NCBI RefSeq assembly: GCF_009741265.1
Contig: NZ_WOWL01000001.1
Coordinates: forward strand, 4,526,001-4,590,000
Origin: Pseudarthrobacter sp. GA104
GTDB taxonomy: Bacteria > Actinomycetota > Actinomycetes > Actinomycetales > Micrococcaceae
Length of the DNA: 64,000 nt
Direction: 5' to 3'
The notes beneath the pieces were generated by a model. It worked only from the letters and a program-made list of their open reading frames with translations, did no database searches and was not told the DNA's origin. The position numbers and the translations under genes are program-made. Below, one piece after another: positions 25,116 through 34,136 of the stretch (position 1 is the stretch's first letter; the number at the start of each line of letters is the position of its first letter).

Positions 25116-25583
25116 ATGAGTGCCGAACCCGTATCTGAAGTGCAGAATCTTGAACACCATGAGTGCTGGGCCGTGCTCCGCACCGTGTCCGTCGGCCGGC
25201 TGGCGGTGCTGGTGGCGGGACGCCCGGACATCTTCCCCATAAACTACACGGTTGACCGCGGCACCCTGGTGTTCCGCACCAGCGAGGGCACCAAGCTTTC
25301 CGGCGCTTCGGAGGACGCCCCGGTGGCGCTGGAGGCGGACGGGGTGGACCCCAATACCGGACTGGCCTGGAGCGTGGTAGTGAAGGGCACGGCCGCCGTC
25401 GTCACCGGCACGGAGCAGGTCCTGGAAACCACCCAGCTCTTCCTCTTTCCCTGGCAGGCAGGCAAAAAGGACATCTTCGTCCGGATCACGCCGGACTCCA
25501 TCACCGGCCGCCGCTTCAAGGTGACGGAACCCATGACCTGGTGGACCCAGCTCAGCGGCGCTGTGAGGACCGCGCAGGAGTAA
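25116..25583 (+). CDS. pyridoxamine 5'-phosphate oxidase-fold (PPOX) flavin/F420-binding protein
   Basis: A 155-aa split-barrel protein. The N-terminal part LEHHECWAVLRTVSVGRLAVLVAGRPDIFPINYTVDRGTLVFRT is the standard strand pattern of PPOX-class flavin- or F420-binding proteins, with VFRTSEGTKL at the phosphate-binding position. The family often binds FMN, F420 or heme; the substrate is unknown. It begins with ATG 15 bases after the SDR stop and is probably co-transcribed with it. It converges on the transglutaminase gene. Confidence 0.85.
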   Translation: MSAEPVSEVQNLEHHECWAVLRTVSVGRLAVLVAGRPDIFPINYTVDRGTLVFRTSEGTKLSGASEDAPVALEADGVDPNTGLAWSVVVKGTAAVVTGTEQVLETTQLFLFPWQAGKKDIFVRITPDSITGRRFKVTEPMTWWTQLSGAVRTAQE

Positions 25584-25598
25584 AAGCCCGCGGGCCCG

Positions 25599-26450
25599 TC
25601 AGGCGAGCTGGGTGATTTCCACGCTGACGCTCAGGGCTGAACCGCCCCCGCCGGAAAGAATGCCCTTCAGCGGCGGCACGTCGCGGTAGTCCCTGCCCCG
25701 GGCCACCGTCACGTGGAAGTCGCCGGCCGGCTTGTGGTTGGTGGGGTCCCAGCTGCGCCAGTCGCCGTCCCACCACTCCAGCCATGCATGGGATTGGCCG
25801 GCCACGGTTTCGCCGATTCCGGCGCTGGAACGGGGGTGCAGGTAACCGGAGACGTAACGCGCCGGGATGCCGCAGCTGCGCAGCGCACCGATGGCCAGGT
25901 GCGCGAGGTCCTGGCACACGCCCTGGCGCTGCCCCCAGGCCTCTTCCGCGTTGGTGGTGACCGCGGTGGAACCGGACATGTAGGTCATTTCGCCGCGCAT
26001 CCACTCGAACACTGCCATGGCGGCCTCGTGCGGGTTCTTCCCGGCCACGACGCCCGGGATGATGCCCAGGACTTCGTCTCCTGGCCCGCTCAGCCTGGAC
26101 TGCGGAAGCCAGTCGCTGAAGGTGTTGAGCGTCTCGGGCGAGGCCAGGACGTCCCAGCCGGCAATGTCCGACTCCGACGGGATCTTCTCGGCCCGGTGGA
26201 CCTCCACCGTGATGTTGGAAACAACTTCAAGGTGATCGTGCGGCATCTGCATGTCGAAGGCAGTAACCCTGGTGCCCCAGTAGTCCCGGTAGGTGCTCAC
26301 GGCAGCCTGCGACGGCGAAACCTTGACCACGGACTCCAGCACCACCTGCTGGGAATCCGTCAGCGGCGTCATGCGGGCCTCGTTGTAGGACAGCGTGACC
26401 CTCTTGTTGTACTTGTAGGCCGTCTTGTGGACGATGCTCAGCCGGGTCAT
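25599..26450 (-). CDS. transglutaminase-like family protein
   Basis: A 283-aa protein with an N-terminal beta domain (RLSIVHKTAYKYNKRVTLSYNEARM) and a transglutaminase/protease-like core. The catalytic Cys is in GVCQDLAHLAIGALRSCG, the His is in SHAWLEWWDGDW, and the Asp is in RSWDPTN. Members act as cysteine peptidases or amide-transferring enzymes. Its start overlaps the alpha-E gene stop (ATGA), and with the ATP-grasp gene it forms a three-gene operon that recurs in many bacteria (mycobacterial Rv2409c-Rv2411c). Confidence 0.9.
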   Translation of the reverse strand: MTRLSIVHKTAYKYNKRVTLSYNEARMTPLTDSQQVVLESVVKVSPSQAAVSTYRDYWGTRVTAFDMQMPHDHLEVVSNITVEVHRAEKIPSESDIAGWDVLASPETLNTFSDWLPQSRLSGPGDEVLGIIPGVVAGKNPHEAAMAVFEWMRGEMTYMSGSTAVTTNAEEAWGQRQGVCQDLAHLAIGALRSCGIPARYVSGYLHPRSSAGIGETVAGQSHAWLEWWDGDWRSWDPTNHKPAGDFHVTVARGRDYRDVPPLKGILSGGGGSALSVSVEITQLA

Positions 26451-27373
26451 GAAACTTCTCCCACCCAGGCCAGTTCATCCGCCTGATTGAAGTACTTACG
26501 GGAAATGGCGTCCGAGGCCTGTGAGACGGCTTTCTGCACCCGCTCCATGTGTTCGGGCAACTCGGACATGAGATCGTCCGTCCGGTGGAACTCGAGGAAC
26601 GTCCGCGCCTGCCCCACAATCCGTCGCGCATCATTGATGAAACCCACCCGCTGGGCGGAAGGATCAAGTTTTGCAAGGCATTCATCGGCATCCCGCAGGG
26701 CATAGACGATGGACCGCGGGAAGAGGCGGTCCAGTAGCAGGAACTCGGCAGCGTGCTGGTCTCCAAAGGCGGCACGCCGGGTACGCAGGAAGGACTCGTA
26801 CGCCCCGGCGCACCGCAGCATGTTGACCCATGACATGCCGGCGGACAGCACGTCCCGGGTGGAGAGCATGCGGGCCGTCATGTCCGCCCGTTCCAGGGAG
26901 CGGCCCAGCACCAGGAAGAGCCAGCTTTCGTCGTGGCTGACGGTGGTGTCCGCCAGGCCGCTGACCATGGCCGTCCGTTCAAGGGTCCAGTTGCAGAACC
27001 GGTACGTGCCCACAACGTCCTTCCGGTGCTGGCTCAGCCCGTAATACGTGGTGTTCAGGCTCTCCCAGAGACCGGAAGAGACAGTCTCCCGGGCGCGCCG
27101 GGCGTTCTCCCGCGCCGCCCCGAGGGAACCGGCAATGGAGGTGGCGCTGGTTTTGTCATAGGCAAGTGCGTGGAGCAGTTCGGGCAGCCCGAAATCCTCG
27201 CTCTGCGGCCTGGCTCCCATGACCGCCAGGAGCTCCTGCGCCACGCTCTTGCGTTCCTCCATGGGGAGGTGGTTCAGGCGCTCCAGGTGGACGTCAAGGA
27301 TCCGGGCGGTGCCGTCCGCCCGCTCCACATAGCGGCCGATCCAGAAAAGGGACTCGGCAATACGGCTAAGCAT
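26447..27373 (-). CDS. alpha-E domain-containing protein (DUF403)
   Basis: A 308-aa almost wholly alpha-helical protein beginning MLSRIAESLFWIGRYVERADGTARILD, the recognisable DUF403/alpha-E signature, with the repeat-like RSLERADMTARMLSTRD later. The function is unresolved. In comparative-genomics work the family always travels with the circularly permuted ATP-grasp and the transglutaminase and is thought to help an amide- or peptide-bond-forming system. It is the middle gene of the operon: 60 bases after the ATP-grasp stop, overlapping the transglutaminase. Confidence 0.9.
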   Translation of the reverse strand: MLSRIAESLFWIGRYVERADGTARILDVHLERLNHLPMEERKSVAQELLAVMGARPQSEDFGLPELLHALAYDKTSATSIAGSLGAARENARRARETVSSGLWESLNTTYYGLSQHRKDVVGTYRFCNWTLERTAMVSGLADTTVSHDESWLFLVLGRSLERADMTARMLSTRDVLSAGMSWVNMLRCAGAYESFLRTRRAAFGDQHAAEFLLLDRLFPRSIVYALRDADECLAKLDPSAQRVGFINDARRIVGQARTFLEFHRTDDLMSELPEHMERVQKAVSQASDAISRKYFNQADELAWVGEVS

Positions 27374-27433
27374 TCGCGGCTACCTCCTGCGTGCCCGAAA
27401 CTGGAAAAGAAACTGTCCGGCCTACGGCCCGGC

Positions 27434-28990
27434 TCACTGCTGCTGCTCCGACTGGCGGTCCCGCCAGTTGCTCTCCACCGGCCACACGGAAACGCGCTCC
27501 CGGACGGAGATGGAAGGCCGCGGCACGGTCTCCACCGGCACCTGGGGGGAATCGGCCAGGACCCAGGTGTCCTTGGATCCGCCGCCCTGGCTGGAGTTCA
27601 CGATCAGCGAGCCCTCCTTGAGTGCCACGCGGGTCAGGCCGCCCGGGAGCACCCAGACGTTCTCGCCGTCGTTCACCGCGAAGGGGCGCAGGTCCACGTG
27701 GCGGGGGCCGAACTTGTCCCCGCTCAGCGTCGGGACCGTGGAGAGCTGCAGCACCGGCTGGGCGATCCAGCCGCGGGGGTCCGCGATGATCCGCTGGCGG
27801 AGGGCGTCCAGTTCGTCCTTGGAGGCATCCGGCCCGATAACCAGGCCCTTGCCGCCGGAACCGTCCACGGGCTTGACCACCAGTTCGGCCAGGTTGTCCA
27901 GGGTGTACTCGCGGGATTCCTTCTCCTCCAGGCGGTATGTGTCCACGTTGGCGATGATGGGTTCCTCGCTGAGGTAGTAGCGGATGAGGTCAGGGACGTA
28001 ACTGTAGACCAGTTTGTCGTCCGCGACGCCGTTGCCCACGGCGTTGGCAATGGTGACCCCGCCGGCCCTGGCCGCGTTGACCAGCCCGGGGCAGCCGAGC
28101 ATGGAGTCGGCGCGGAACTGCAGGGGGTCAAGGAAATCGTCGTCGATCCGCTTGTAGATGACATCCACGCGCTGCTCGCCCGCCGTGGTGCGCATGTATA
28201 CGCGGTTGCCGCGGCAGATGAGGTCGCGGCCCTCCACCAGCTCAACGCCCATCAGTCCGGCCAGCAGGGTGTGCTCGAAGTAGGCGCTGTTGAACACGCC
28301 GGGGGTCAGGACGACGACGGTGGGATCGTCCACGCCGGACGGCGCGGTCTTCCGCAGGGCAGAGAGCAGGCGCCGCGGGTACTCCTCGACCGGCCGGATG
28401 AGCTGCTGGCCGAAAGCCTCCGGCAGGCCCTTGGCCATGGCCCGGCGGTTCTCCAGGACGTAGCTCACGCCGGAGGGAACGCGGACGTTGTCCTCCAGCA
28501 CGCGGAACGTTCCGGCGGCATCACGGACAACGTCGATGCCGGAGATGTGGACCCGCACGCCGCCGGCCGGTTCGAAGCCATGGACCTGCCGGTGGAAGTG
28601 CGCGCTGGTGGTTACCAGCTGCCGCGGGATCACGCCGTCTGCCACCACGGTCATCTTGTCGTACACGTCGTTGAGGAACGCCTCGAGGGCGCGTACCCGC
28701 TGGGCTACCCCGCGCTCCAGTACATCCCACTCACCGGCCGGAATGACGCGGGGAACGATGTCCAGCGGGAACGGGCGCTCCTCCCCCGCGAAATCGAACG
28801 TCACGCCGCGGTCCAGGAACGTGCGCGCCATTGAGTCGGCGCGCGCACTGACATCGGCCAGGGAGAGCTTGCGAAGGGCGTCCGCCACCTGCCCGTACGA
28901 GTCACGGGCCTGTTGCCCGGGGGCGAACATCTCGTCATAGGCTCCGGACCGGCCGGCGGCCACGGAGTAATCCTGGAATAGGTCTGACAT
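27434..28990 (-). CDS. circularly permuted type 2 ATP-grasp protein
   Basis: About 518 aa with the DUF404/DUF407 (CP_ATPgrasp_2) architecture: YDEMFAPGQQARDSYGQV, then RRAMAKGLPEAFGQQ, VVLTPGVFNSAYFEHTLLAG, NAVGNGVADDKLVYSYVPD, and the late VVKPVDGSGGKGLVIGPDAS nucleotide loop. ATP-grasp enzymes activate carboxylates and form amide bonds; the substrate here is unknown. The start at ATG 28990 (MSDLFQDYS) follows the usual family N-terminus. An in-frame ATG at 29035 would add 15 residues, and neither has a clear ribosome binding site. It is first in the operon with alpha-E and transglutaminase. Confidence 0.9.
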   Translation of the reverse strand: MSDLFQDYSVAAGRSGAYDEMFAPGQQARDSYGQVADALRKLSLADVSARADSMARTFLDRGVTFDFAGEERPFPLDIVPRVIPAGEWDVLERGVAQRVRALEAFLNDVYDKMTVVADGVIPRQLVTTSAHFHRQVHGFEPAGGVRVHISGIDVVRDAAGTFRVLEDNVRVPSGVSYVLENRRAMAKGLPEAFGQQLIRPVEEYPRRLLSALRKTAPSGVDDPTVVVLTPGVFNSAYFEHTLLAGLMGVELVEGRDLICRGNRVYMRTTAGEQRVDVIYKRIDDDFLDPLQFRADSMLGCPGLVNAARAGGVTIANAVGNGVADDKLVYSYVPDLIRYYLSEEPIIANVDTYRLEEKESREYTLDNLAELVVKPVDGSGGKGLVIGPDASKDELDALRQRIIADPRGWIAQPVLQLSTVPTLSGDKFGPRHVDLRPFAVNDGENVWVLPGGLTRVALKEGSLIVNSSQGGGSKDTWVLADSPQVPVETVPRPSISVRERVSVWPVESNWRDRQSEQQQ

Positions 28991-29103
28991 GTCCAATAGC
29001 CAACCATCTTTTTGTTTCGAATTCATTACTGCCATCCATTGTGGCGTGTTGGCGGAGGTCCCCCTATTCGTGGATTCCGCCCCTTTTCCGGCACAGTAGG
29101 TGA

Positions 29104-30159
29104 GTGCCCGTCAGCAGATCCTTCCGCAACCCCGGTCCGGACCTGCCCGGACGGCCGGAGAGGCTCCTCCCGGGCCTGGCTTCAGCGGCAGTTGCGCTGG
29201 CCGCCGCGTTCCTGGTCCATTGGCTGGTGCCCGCGCTGCCGGCCATGACACTGGCAGTGGCCCTGGGCGTCCTTGCCGCGAACCTGCCGGCGGCCGGGGC
29301 ATGGACAGCCGGCAGGGCCCGGCCCGGACTGGACTTCGCCGGGAAACATCTTATGCGCGGCGGAATCGTCCTGCTCGGGCTAAAGGTCAGCATCACCGAC
29401 GTTCTGGGACTGGGCTGGCTGTCCCTGGTCCTGATCGTTGGCGTCGTGGCGGCGAGCTTCGGCGGGACATACGCCATCTCCCGGCTCTTCCGGCTCCCGC
29501 CGGTGACGTCGCTCCTGGTGGCCACCGGGTTCTCAATCTGCGGTGCTTCGGCCATCGGCGCCATGGCGGCCGTGCGCCGGATCCGGCATGTGGACACCGT
29601 CCTGCCGGTGGCCCTCGTGACGCTCTGCGGAACCCTTGCCATCGGCGTCCTTCCCCTGCTGGTTCATCCCCTCCGGCTCAGCGCGCCGGTCTTTGGCGCC
29701 TGGACAGGCGCATCGGTGCACGACGTCGGCCAGGTGGTGGCCACGGCGCAAACGGCGGGGACTGCGGCGCTGGGCATCGCCGTCGTGGTTAAGCTCACCC
29801 GGGTGCTCCTGCTGGCGCCGGTCTCAGCAATAGCCGGCGCGCACCACCGTATCGCCCCCGGGCGGGCAGTTCCCGGGGACGGCGGGAACGCCAAACTGCC
29901 GCCGGTGGTGCCGCTTTTCGTCCTGGGTTTCGTCGCCATGGTGGGGCTCCGTTCCACCGGCTGGCTGGCCCCGGAATGGCTGGAGGCAGGTGGCGCACTG
30001 CAGGACATCCTGCTCGGCGCCGCGCTGTTCGGGCTGGGGTCCGCTGTCCGGATGCGCACGCTCCTGCACACCGGCGGGCGGGCACTTCTGGCGGCCCTCG
30101 CCTCATGGTTCCTGATTGCCGTCCTGGGACTGGCGGCTGCCCTGCTGATCGCCGCATGA
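29104..30159 (+). CDS. UPF0324 / YeiH family putative sulfate exporter
   Basis: A 351-aa membrane protein with 9-10 hydrophobic segments. Family-typical stretches are DFAGKHLMRGGIVLLGLKVSITD, ATGFSICGASAIGAMAAV and GASVHDVGQVVATA. Members are annotated as putative sulfate or taurine-related exporters, with limited direct evidence. It starts at GTG 29104 and is divergent from the ATP-grasp operon. No neighbouring sulfur gene suggests a specific role. Confidence 0.88.
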   Translation: MPVSRSFRNPGPDLPGRPERLLPGLASAAVALAAAFLVHWLVPALPAMTLAVALGVLAANLPAAGAWTAGRARPGLDFAGKHLMRGGIVLLGLKVSITDVLGLGWLSLVLIVGVVAASFGGTYAISRLFRLPPVTSLLVATGFSICGASAIGAMAAVRRIRHVDTVLPVALVTLCGTLAIGVLPLLVHPLRLSAPVFGAWTGASVHDVGQVVATAQTAGTAALGIAVVVKLTRVLLLAPVSAIAGAHHRIAPGRAVPGDGGNAKLPPVVPLFVLGFVAMVGLRSTGWLAPEWLEAGGALQDILLGAALFGLGSAVRMRTLLHTGGRALLAALASWFLIAVLGLAAALLIAA

Positions 30160-30192
30160 TTCCGGTCACCCATCCCGTGATTAGATAGCTGG

Positions 30193-32832
30193 GTGTCACA
30201 TGAGAATCTGCAGCGCGACGAAGCCGCTGAACGCTCAGTCCTGATCAGCACCACCAGCTACGACGTTTCGCTGGACGTCCGGCAGGCTGCGGACCCGGAC
30301 GCCGCCGGCTATCCAACCCGCAGCATCATCACCTTCACCGCCGCCGAGTCCGGGGCAGCAACGTTCCTGGACTTCATCGGGGAGGTCCACAGCGTTGTCC
30401 TGAACGGCAGGGAACTCCGCGTTGAGGACGTGGCGGACGGCGCCAGGATCAGGCTGGACAACCTGCAGCCCCACAACCAGGTGGCAGTGGCCGGGACTGC
30501 CCTGTACAGCCGCTCCGGCGAAGGCATGCACCGGTTCGTTGATCCTGCCGACGGGCAGTGCTACCTCTACACGCAGTACGAGCCCGCGGACGCACGCCGG
30601 GTCTTCGCCAACTTCGAGCAGCCCGACCTTAAAGCCACGTACACCTTCCACGTGACGGCCCCCGCCGGCTGGCACGTCGCCTCCAACGGGGCAGAGGTTG
30701 ACCGGACCGTCCTTCCCGACGACCCCGCCTCGGCACGCTGGGACTTCGCGGCCACGGAACCGATGTCCACGTACATCACCACCGTGCTGGCCGGCCCCTA
30801 CTTCAAGGCGCAGGACCGCTGGCAGGCAACGCTCGACGACGGGACCTCCCTGGACGTGCCGCTCGCCCTCTACTGCCGCGCCTCCATGGCGCACTCCTTC
30901 GACACGGACAAACTCTTCCGGCTCACCAAAGACGGCCTGGACTTCTTCAACCGGCTCTTCGACTACCCCTACCCCTGGGGCAAGTACGACCAGGCCTTCG
31001 TGCCGGAGTACAACCTCGGCGCCATGGAGAACCCGGGCCTGGTCACGTTCACCGAAAGCTACGTCTTCACCTCGCGCGCCACCGACTCCCAGTACCAGGG
31101 GCGGGCCAACACCCTGATGCACGAGATGGCGCACATGTGGTTCGGCGACCTGGTGACCATGCAGTGGTGGGATGACCTGTGGCTCAAGGAATCCTTTGCC
31201 GACTACATGGGAACCCTGGGCGTGGACCAGGCCTCTGACTGGGACACCGCCTGGGTGAACTTCGCCAACAAGCGCAAGGCGTGGGCCTACCTCCAGGACC
31301 AGCTGCCCACCACGCACCCGATCGTGGCGGACATCCCGGACCTCGAGGCCGCCAAGCAGAACTTCGACGGCATCACCTACGCCAAGGGCGCCTCGGTGCT
31401 GAAGCAGCTGGTGGCCTACGTAGGGTTCGAGGCGTTCATTGAGGGCTCCCGTGCCTACTTCCGTAAGCACGCCTACGGCAACACAACGCTTGACGACCTG
31501 CTGGCCGCGTTGAGTGCCTCCTCCGGGCGGGACTTGGCCGGCTGGGCACAGCAGTGGCTGCAAACCTCGGGCATCTCCACGCTGTCCCTGGACATCGCAG
31601 CAGATGCAGCGGGCGACGACGGCCGGCTGGGCACAGCGGCCATCGTCCAGGAAGCGGTGGACCCGGTCACCGGACGCGAGGAGCTGCGCCCGCACCGGCT
31701 CCGCGTCGGCTCCTACAACTTCGACGCCCACGGGGCCCTGGTGCGGACCGGGACGTTCGAGACGGACGTGGCGGGCGCGCGGACCGAACTCCCCCAGCTG
31801 TCCGGCCGGCCGCGGCCCGCGCTCCTGCTCGTTAATGACGAGGACCTCACGTACGCCAAAGTCCGGCTCGATCCGGCGTCCGAAGCCACGGTCCTTTCCT
31901 CCCTGGACCGGCTCGCCGACCCCATGGCCCGGGCGCTGTGCTGGACGGCGCTCTGGAATTCAGCCCGCGACGGGGAAAGCCCGGCATCACGGTACGTCGA
32001 GGCTGTCGCAGCGTTCGCACCTGCCGAAACCGGCATCGGCGTACTGCTGAATGTCCTTGAGAACGCCGGCACCGCCGTCGAACGCTACACGCCCGCCTCC
32101 GTCCGGAGCGCCGTACGGTCCTCCTTCCTGGCTGCCGCAGCCGGCGAACTGGACGCAGCCAGGCCCGGCTCGGACCAGCAGCTGGCATGGGCGAGGACCC
32201 TGGCCACCCTCAGCCGGCATGATGACGCCATGGTGCCCCGGCTGCGCGGCCTCCTGGACGGCACCGCCGAGGTGGCCGGGCTGGCAGTGGATGCCGAACT
32301 GCGCTGGCACTTCTGGCATGCCCTGGCAGCACATGGCCAGGCCACGGTGGAAGAACTGGACGCCGAACTCGCCCGGGACACCACGGCCTCCGGACGCGCC
32401 GGGCATGCCACAGCGATGGCCGCCCGTCCTGACACGGACGTGAAGGCAGCGGCCTGGACGGCGGCGGTGCACGGGCATGATCTCTCCAACCAGCTCCTGA
32501 GCGCCACCATCAGCGGTTTCATGACGTCCCCCGCGAAGCTGCTGGAGCCTTATGTTGAACCTTATTTCGAGTGCCTGCGCAGCGTATGGGAGAGCCGCAG
32601 CATCGAGATCGCCGGCCGGATCGTCCGGGGCCTCTATCCCCTGGCGCAGGACGTGGCGGAGGGCTCGGCACCGGCGGAGCATCCGGTCATCCTGCGCACT
32701 GACAAGTGGCTGGCGGACAACGGAGACGCTCCCCGCGCCCTGCGGCGCATCATCGTGGAGCAGCGCAGCCACCTGCTGCGGGCACTGACTGCGCAGGCCG
32801 CCGTCGTGAATTCACCATCGATTGCTCCCTAA
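30193..32832 (+). CDS. pepN: aminopeptidase N (M1 family)
   Basis: An 879-aa zinc aminopeptidase. The exopeptidase motif GAMEN is in YNLGAMENPGLVTF. The zinc motif HEMAHMWFGD lies near residue 310, with the third ligand in KESFADYMGT (HExxH-x18-E). The C-terminal half is the ERAP1-like helical domain. The GTG at 30193 (VSHENLQRDEA) is the start. The last codons, TCG ATT GCT CCC TAA, fall inside the left arm of a palindromic intergenic repeat, so the native C-terminus may have been altered by insertion of that element. Confidence 0.95.
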   Translation: MSHENLQRDEAAERSVLISTTSYDVSLDVRQAADPDAAGYPTRSIITFTAAESGAATFLDFIGEVHSVVLNGRELRVEDVADGARIRLDNLQPHNQVAVAGTALYSRSGEGMHRFVDPADGQCYLYTQYEPADARRVFANFEQPDLKATYTFHVTAPAGWHVASNGAEVDRTVLPDDPASARWDFAATEPMSTYITTVLAGPYFKAQDRWQATLDDGTSLDVPLALYCRASMAHSFDTDKLFRLTKDGLDFFNRLFDYPYPWGKYDQAFVPEYNLGAMENPGLVTFTESYVFTSRATDSQYQGRANTLMHEMAHMWFGDLVTMQWWDDLWLKESFADYMGTLGVDQASDWDTAWVNFANKRKAWAYLQDQLPTTHPIVADIPDLEAAKQNFDGITYAKGASVLKQLVAYVGFEAFIEGSRAYFRKHAYGNTTLDDLLAALSASSGRDLAGWAQQWLQTSGISTLSLDIAADAAGDDGRLGTAAIVQEAVDPVTGREELRPHRLRVGSYNFDAHGALVRTGTFETDVAGARTELPQLSGRPRPALLLVNDEDLTYAKVRLDPASEATVLSSLDRLADPMARALCWTALWNSARDGESPASRYVEAVAAFAPAETGIGVLLNVLENAGTAVERYTPASVRSAVRSSFLAAAAGELDAARPGSDQQLAWARTLATLSRHDDAMVPRLRGLLDGTAEVAGLAVDAELRWHFWHALAAHGQATVEELDAELARDTTASGRAGHATAMAARPDTDVKAAAWTAAVHGHDLSNQLLSATISGFMTSPAKLLEPYVEPYFECLRSVWESRSIEIAGRIVRGLYPLAQDVAEGSAPAEHPVILRTDKWLADNGDAPRALRRIIVEQRSHLLRALTAQAAVVNSPSIAP

Positions 32833-32871
32833 GTGCCGTTTCGAACCCCCAAAACGACAGTAGGTGGGCCC
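32816..32871. repeat. palindromic intergenic repeat, copy 1 (imperfect)
   Basis: CATCGATTGCTCCCTAAGTGCCGTTT, a short centre, then an opposite arm AAAACGACAGTAGG. The left arm matches the 54.8-kb copy in CATCGATTGCTCC and in the GT-CGTTT block; the right arm is partial. It overlaps the last five codons of pepN. Confidence 0.72.
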
Positions 32872-32934
32872 ATGCCGGCAGGGTTCCCTGGCCGAACTTG
32901 TGAGGTTAGGGGCCGGCAGGGACAACGGATGGGC

Positions 32935-34026
32935 TCACGGGACGCGGTGCAGCCAGTCTGCCGTGCCGAACTTGCTGCCGACGCGTTCCCGGGCCGTGCC
33001 AAGTTCGGCTTCGGTCAGCTGTGAGGGAATTGCGCCGTACCTGCCGGTGAATACCTCGCTCATGGCGGCAATGATGGCGGTGCGTGCCAGGCCGGTCTGG
33101 CGCCGGAGCGGGTCCACCCGCTTCTTGGCGCTACGGGTGCCCTTGTCCGAGAGCTTCTCCTTGCCAATCCGCAGCACTTCGACCATTTTGTCGGCGTCGA
33201 TGTCGTAGCTCATGGTCACGTGGTGCAGCATGCCGCCGTTGGCGAGGCGTTTCTGCGCTGCCCCGCCGATTTTTCCCTGGTCCGTGGCGATGTCGTTCAG
33301 CGGTACGTAGAAGGCGTTGATGCCGAGATTTTCCAGTGCCGCCATGACCCAGGCATCCAGGAAGGGATAGGAGTCGGCGAAACTGATGCCGTCAACGAGG
33401 GTCTGCGGCAGGTAGAGGGAGTAGGTGATGCAGTTGCCCGCCTCCATGAACATTGCTCCCCCGCCGCTGATGCGCCGGACCACCGTGATGCCGTGCTTCT
33501 CCACGCCGGCCGGGTCCACCTCGTTGCGGACCGACTGGAAGCTGCCGATGACCACGGACGGCTCCTGCCAGTCCCAGAAGCGGAGCGTCGGGTTGCGCCG
33601 GCCCTCGCCGACTTCCTCTGTGAGGACCTCGTCGAGGGCAACATTGATTTCTGTCGGCAGGACGGTGGGTGCGATGACGTTCCACTGGTGGTCCGCCCAC
33701 GAGGTCGCCTTCGCGAGGGCACGGCGGACGGTGACCGCGACGGCGTCCGCGGAGAAGCCGAACAGGGCTGCCCCGGCCGGCAGCGAAGACGAGACGGCGG
33801 CGGCAAGCTCGGCCGCCGTCGTCGTGTCAGGCAGTCCGGTCAAGCCACGGTTGATGTCCAGGAGTGCCTCGTCCGGCTCCAGGAAGAAATCGCCGCTGAC
33901 GCTCACATTGGCGAGCCGGCCGCCGATGACGTCCAGGTCAACCACCACGAGCTTGCCGCCGGGTACCTTATATTCACCGTGCAGGCGGGCGGCGGAAGGA
34001 TGCTCTGGAACAGGTGTGCCGGTCAT
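32935..34026 (-). CDS. lipoate--protein ligase family protein with N-terminal accessory domain
   Basis: A 363-aa ligase attaching lipoate (or octanoate) to lipoyl domains. The catalytic core has WQEPSVVIGSFQSVRNEV, VVRRISGGGAMFMEAGN and NDIATDQGKIGGAAQKR (lipoyl-AMP binding, catalytic Lys). The N-terminal about 80 residues (GGKLVVVDLDVIGGRLANVSVSGDFF, then LDINRGLTG) look like the LplA C-terminal/LplB accessory domain, here in front of the core instead of after it. The ATG at 34026 (MTGTPVPEHPS) was preferred to a TTG 22 codons upstream. It converges on pepN. Confidence 0.85.
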   Translation of the reverse strand: MTGTPVPEHPSAARLHGEYKVPGGKLVVVDLDVIGGRLANVSVSGDFFLEPDEALLDINRGLTGLPDTTTAAELAAAVSSSLPAGAALFGFSADAVAVTVRRALAKATSWADHQWNVIAPTVLPTEINVALDEVLTEEVGEGRRNPTLRFWDWQEPSVVIGSFQSVRNEVDPAGVEKHGITVVRRISGGGAMFMEAGNCITYSLYLPQTLVDGISFADSYPFLDAWVMAALENLGINAFYVPLNDIATDQGKIGGAAQKRLANGGMLHHVTMSYDIDADKMVEVLRIGKEKLSDKGTRSAKKRVDPLRRQTGLARTAIIAAMSEVFTGRYGAIPSQLTEAELGTARERVGSKFGTADWLHRVP

Positions 34027-34080
34027 GCTTCCATCCTGCCCCAGAAGCGGCGCACCCAAGTAATACGGTGCCGGAACGCA

Positions 34081-34113
34081 GAAAGCCCGCACCGGTTGCC
34101 GGTGCGGGCTTTC
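34081..34113. terminator. terminator downstream of rpmE2
   Basis: 15-bp perfect stem GAAAGCCCGCACCGG / CCGGTGCGGGCTTTC with a 3-nt loop, between the rpmE2 stop and the lipoate ligase start (both minus strand). Confidence 0.88.
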
Positions 34114-34136
34114 CCAAAGAACCTTGCGGAAGTATG

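Noticed and set aside
26933..28834. 633-codon plus-strand open frame across the ATP-grasp and alpha-E genes
   Set aside because: It spans two well-supported minus-strand genes and has no recognisable motif.
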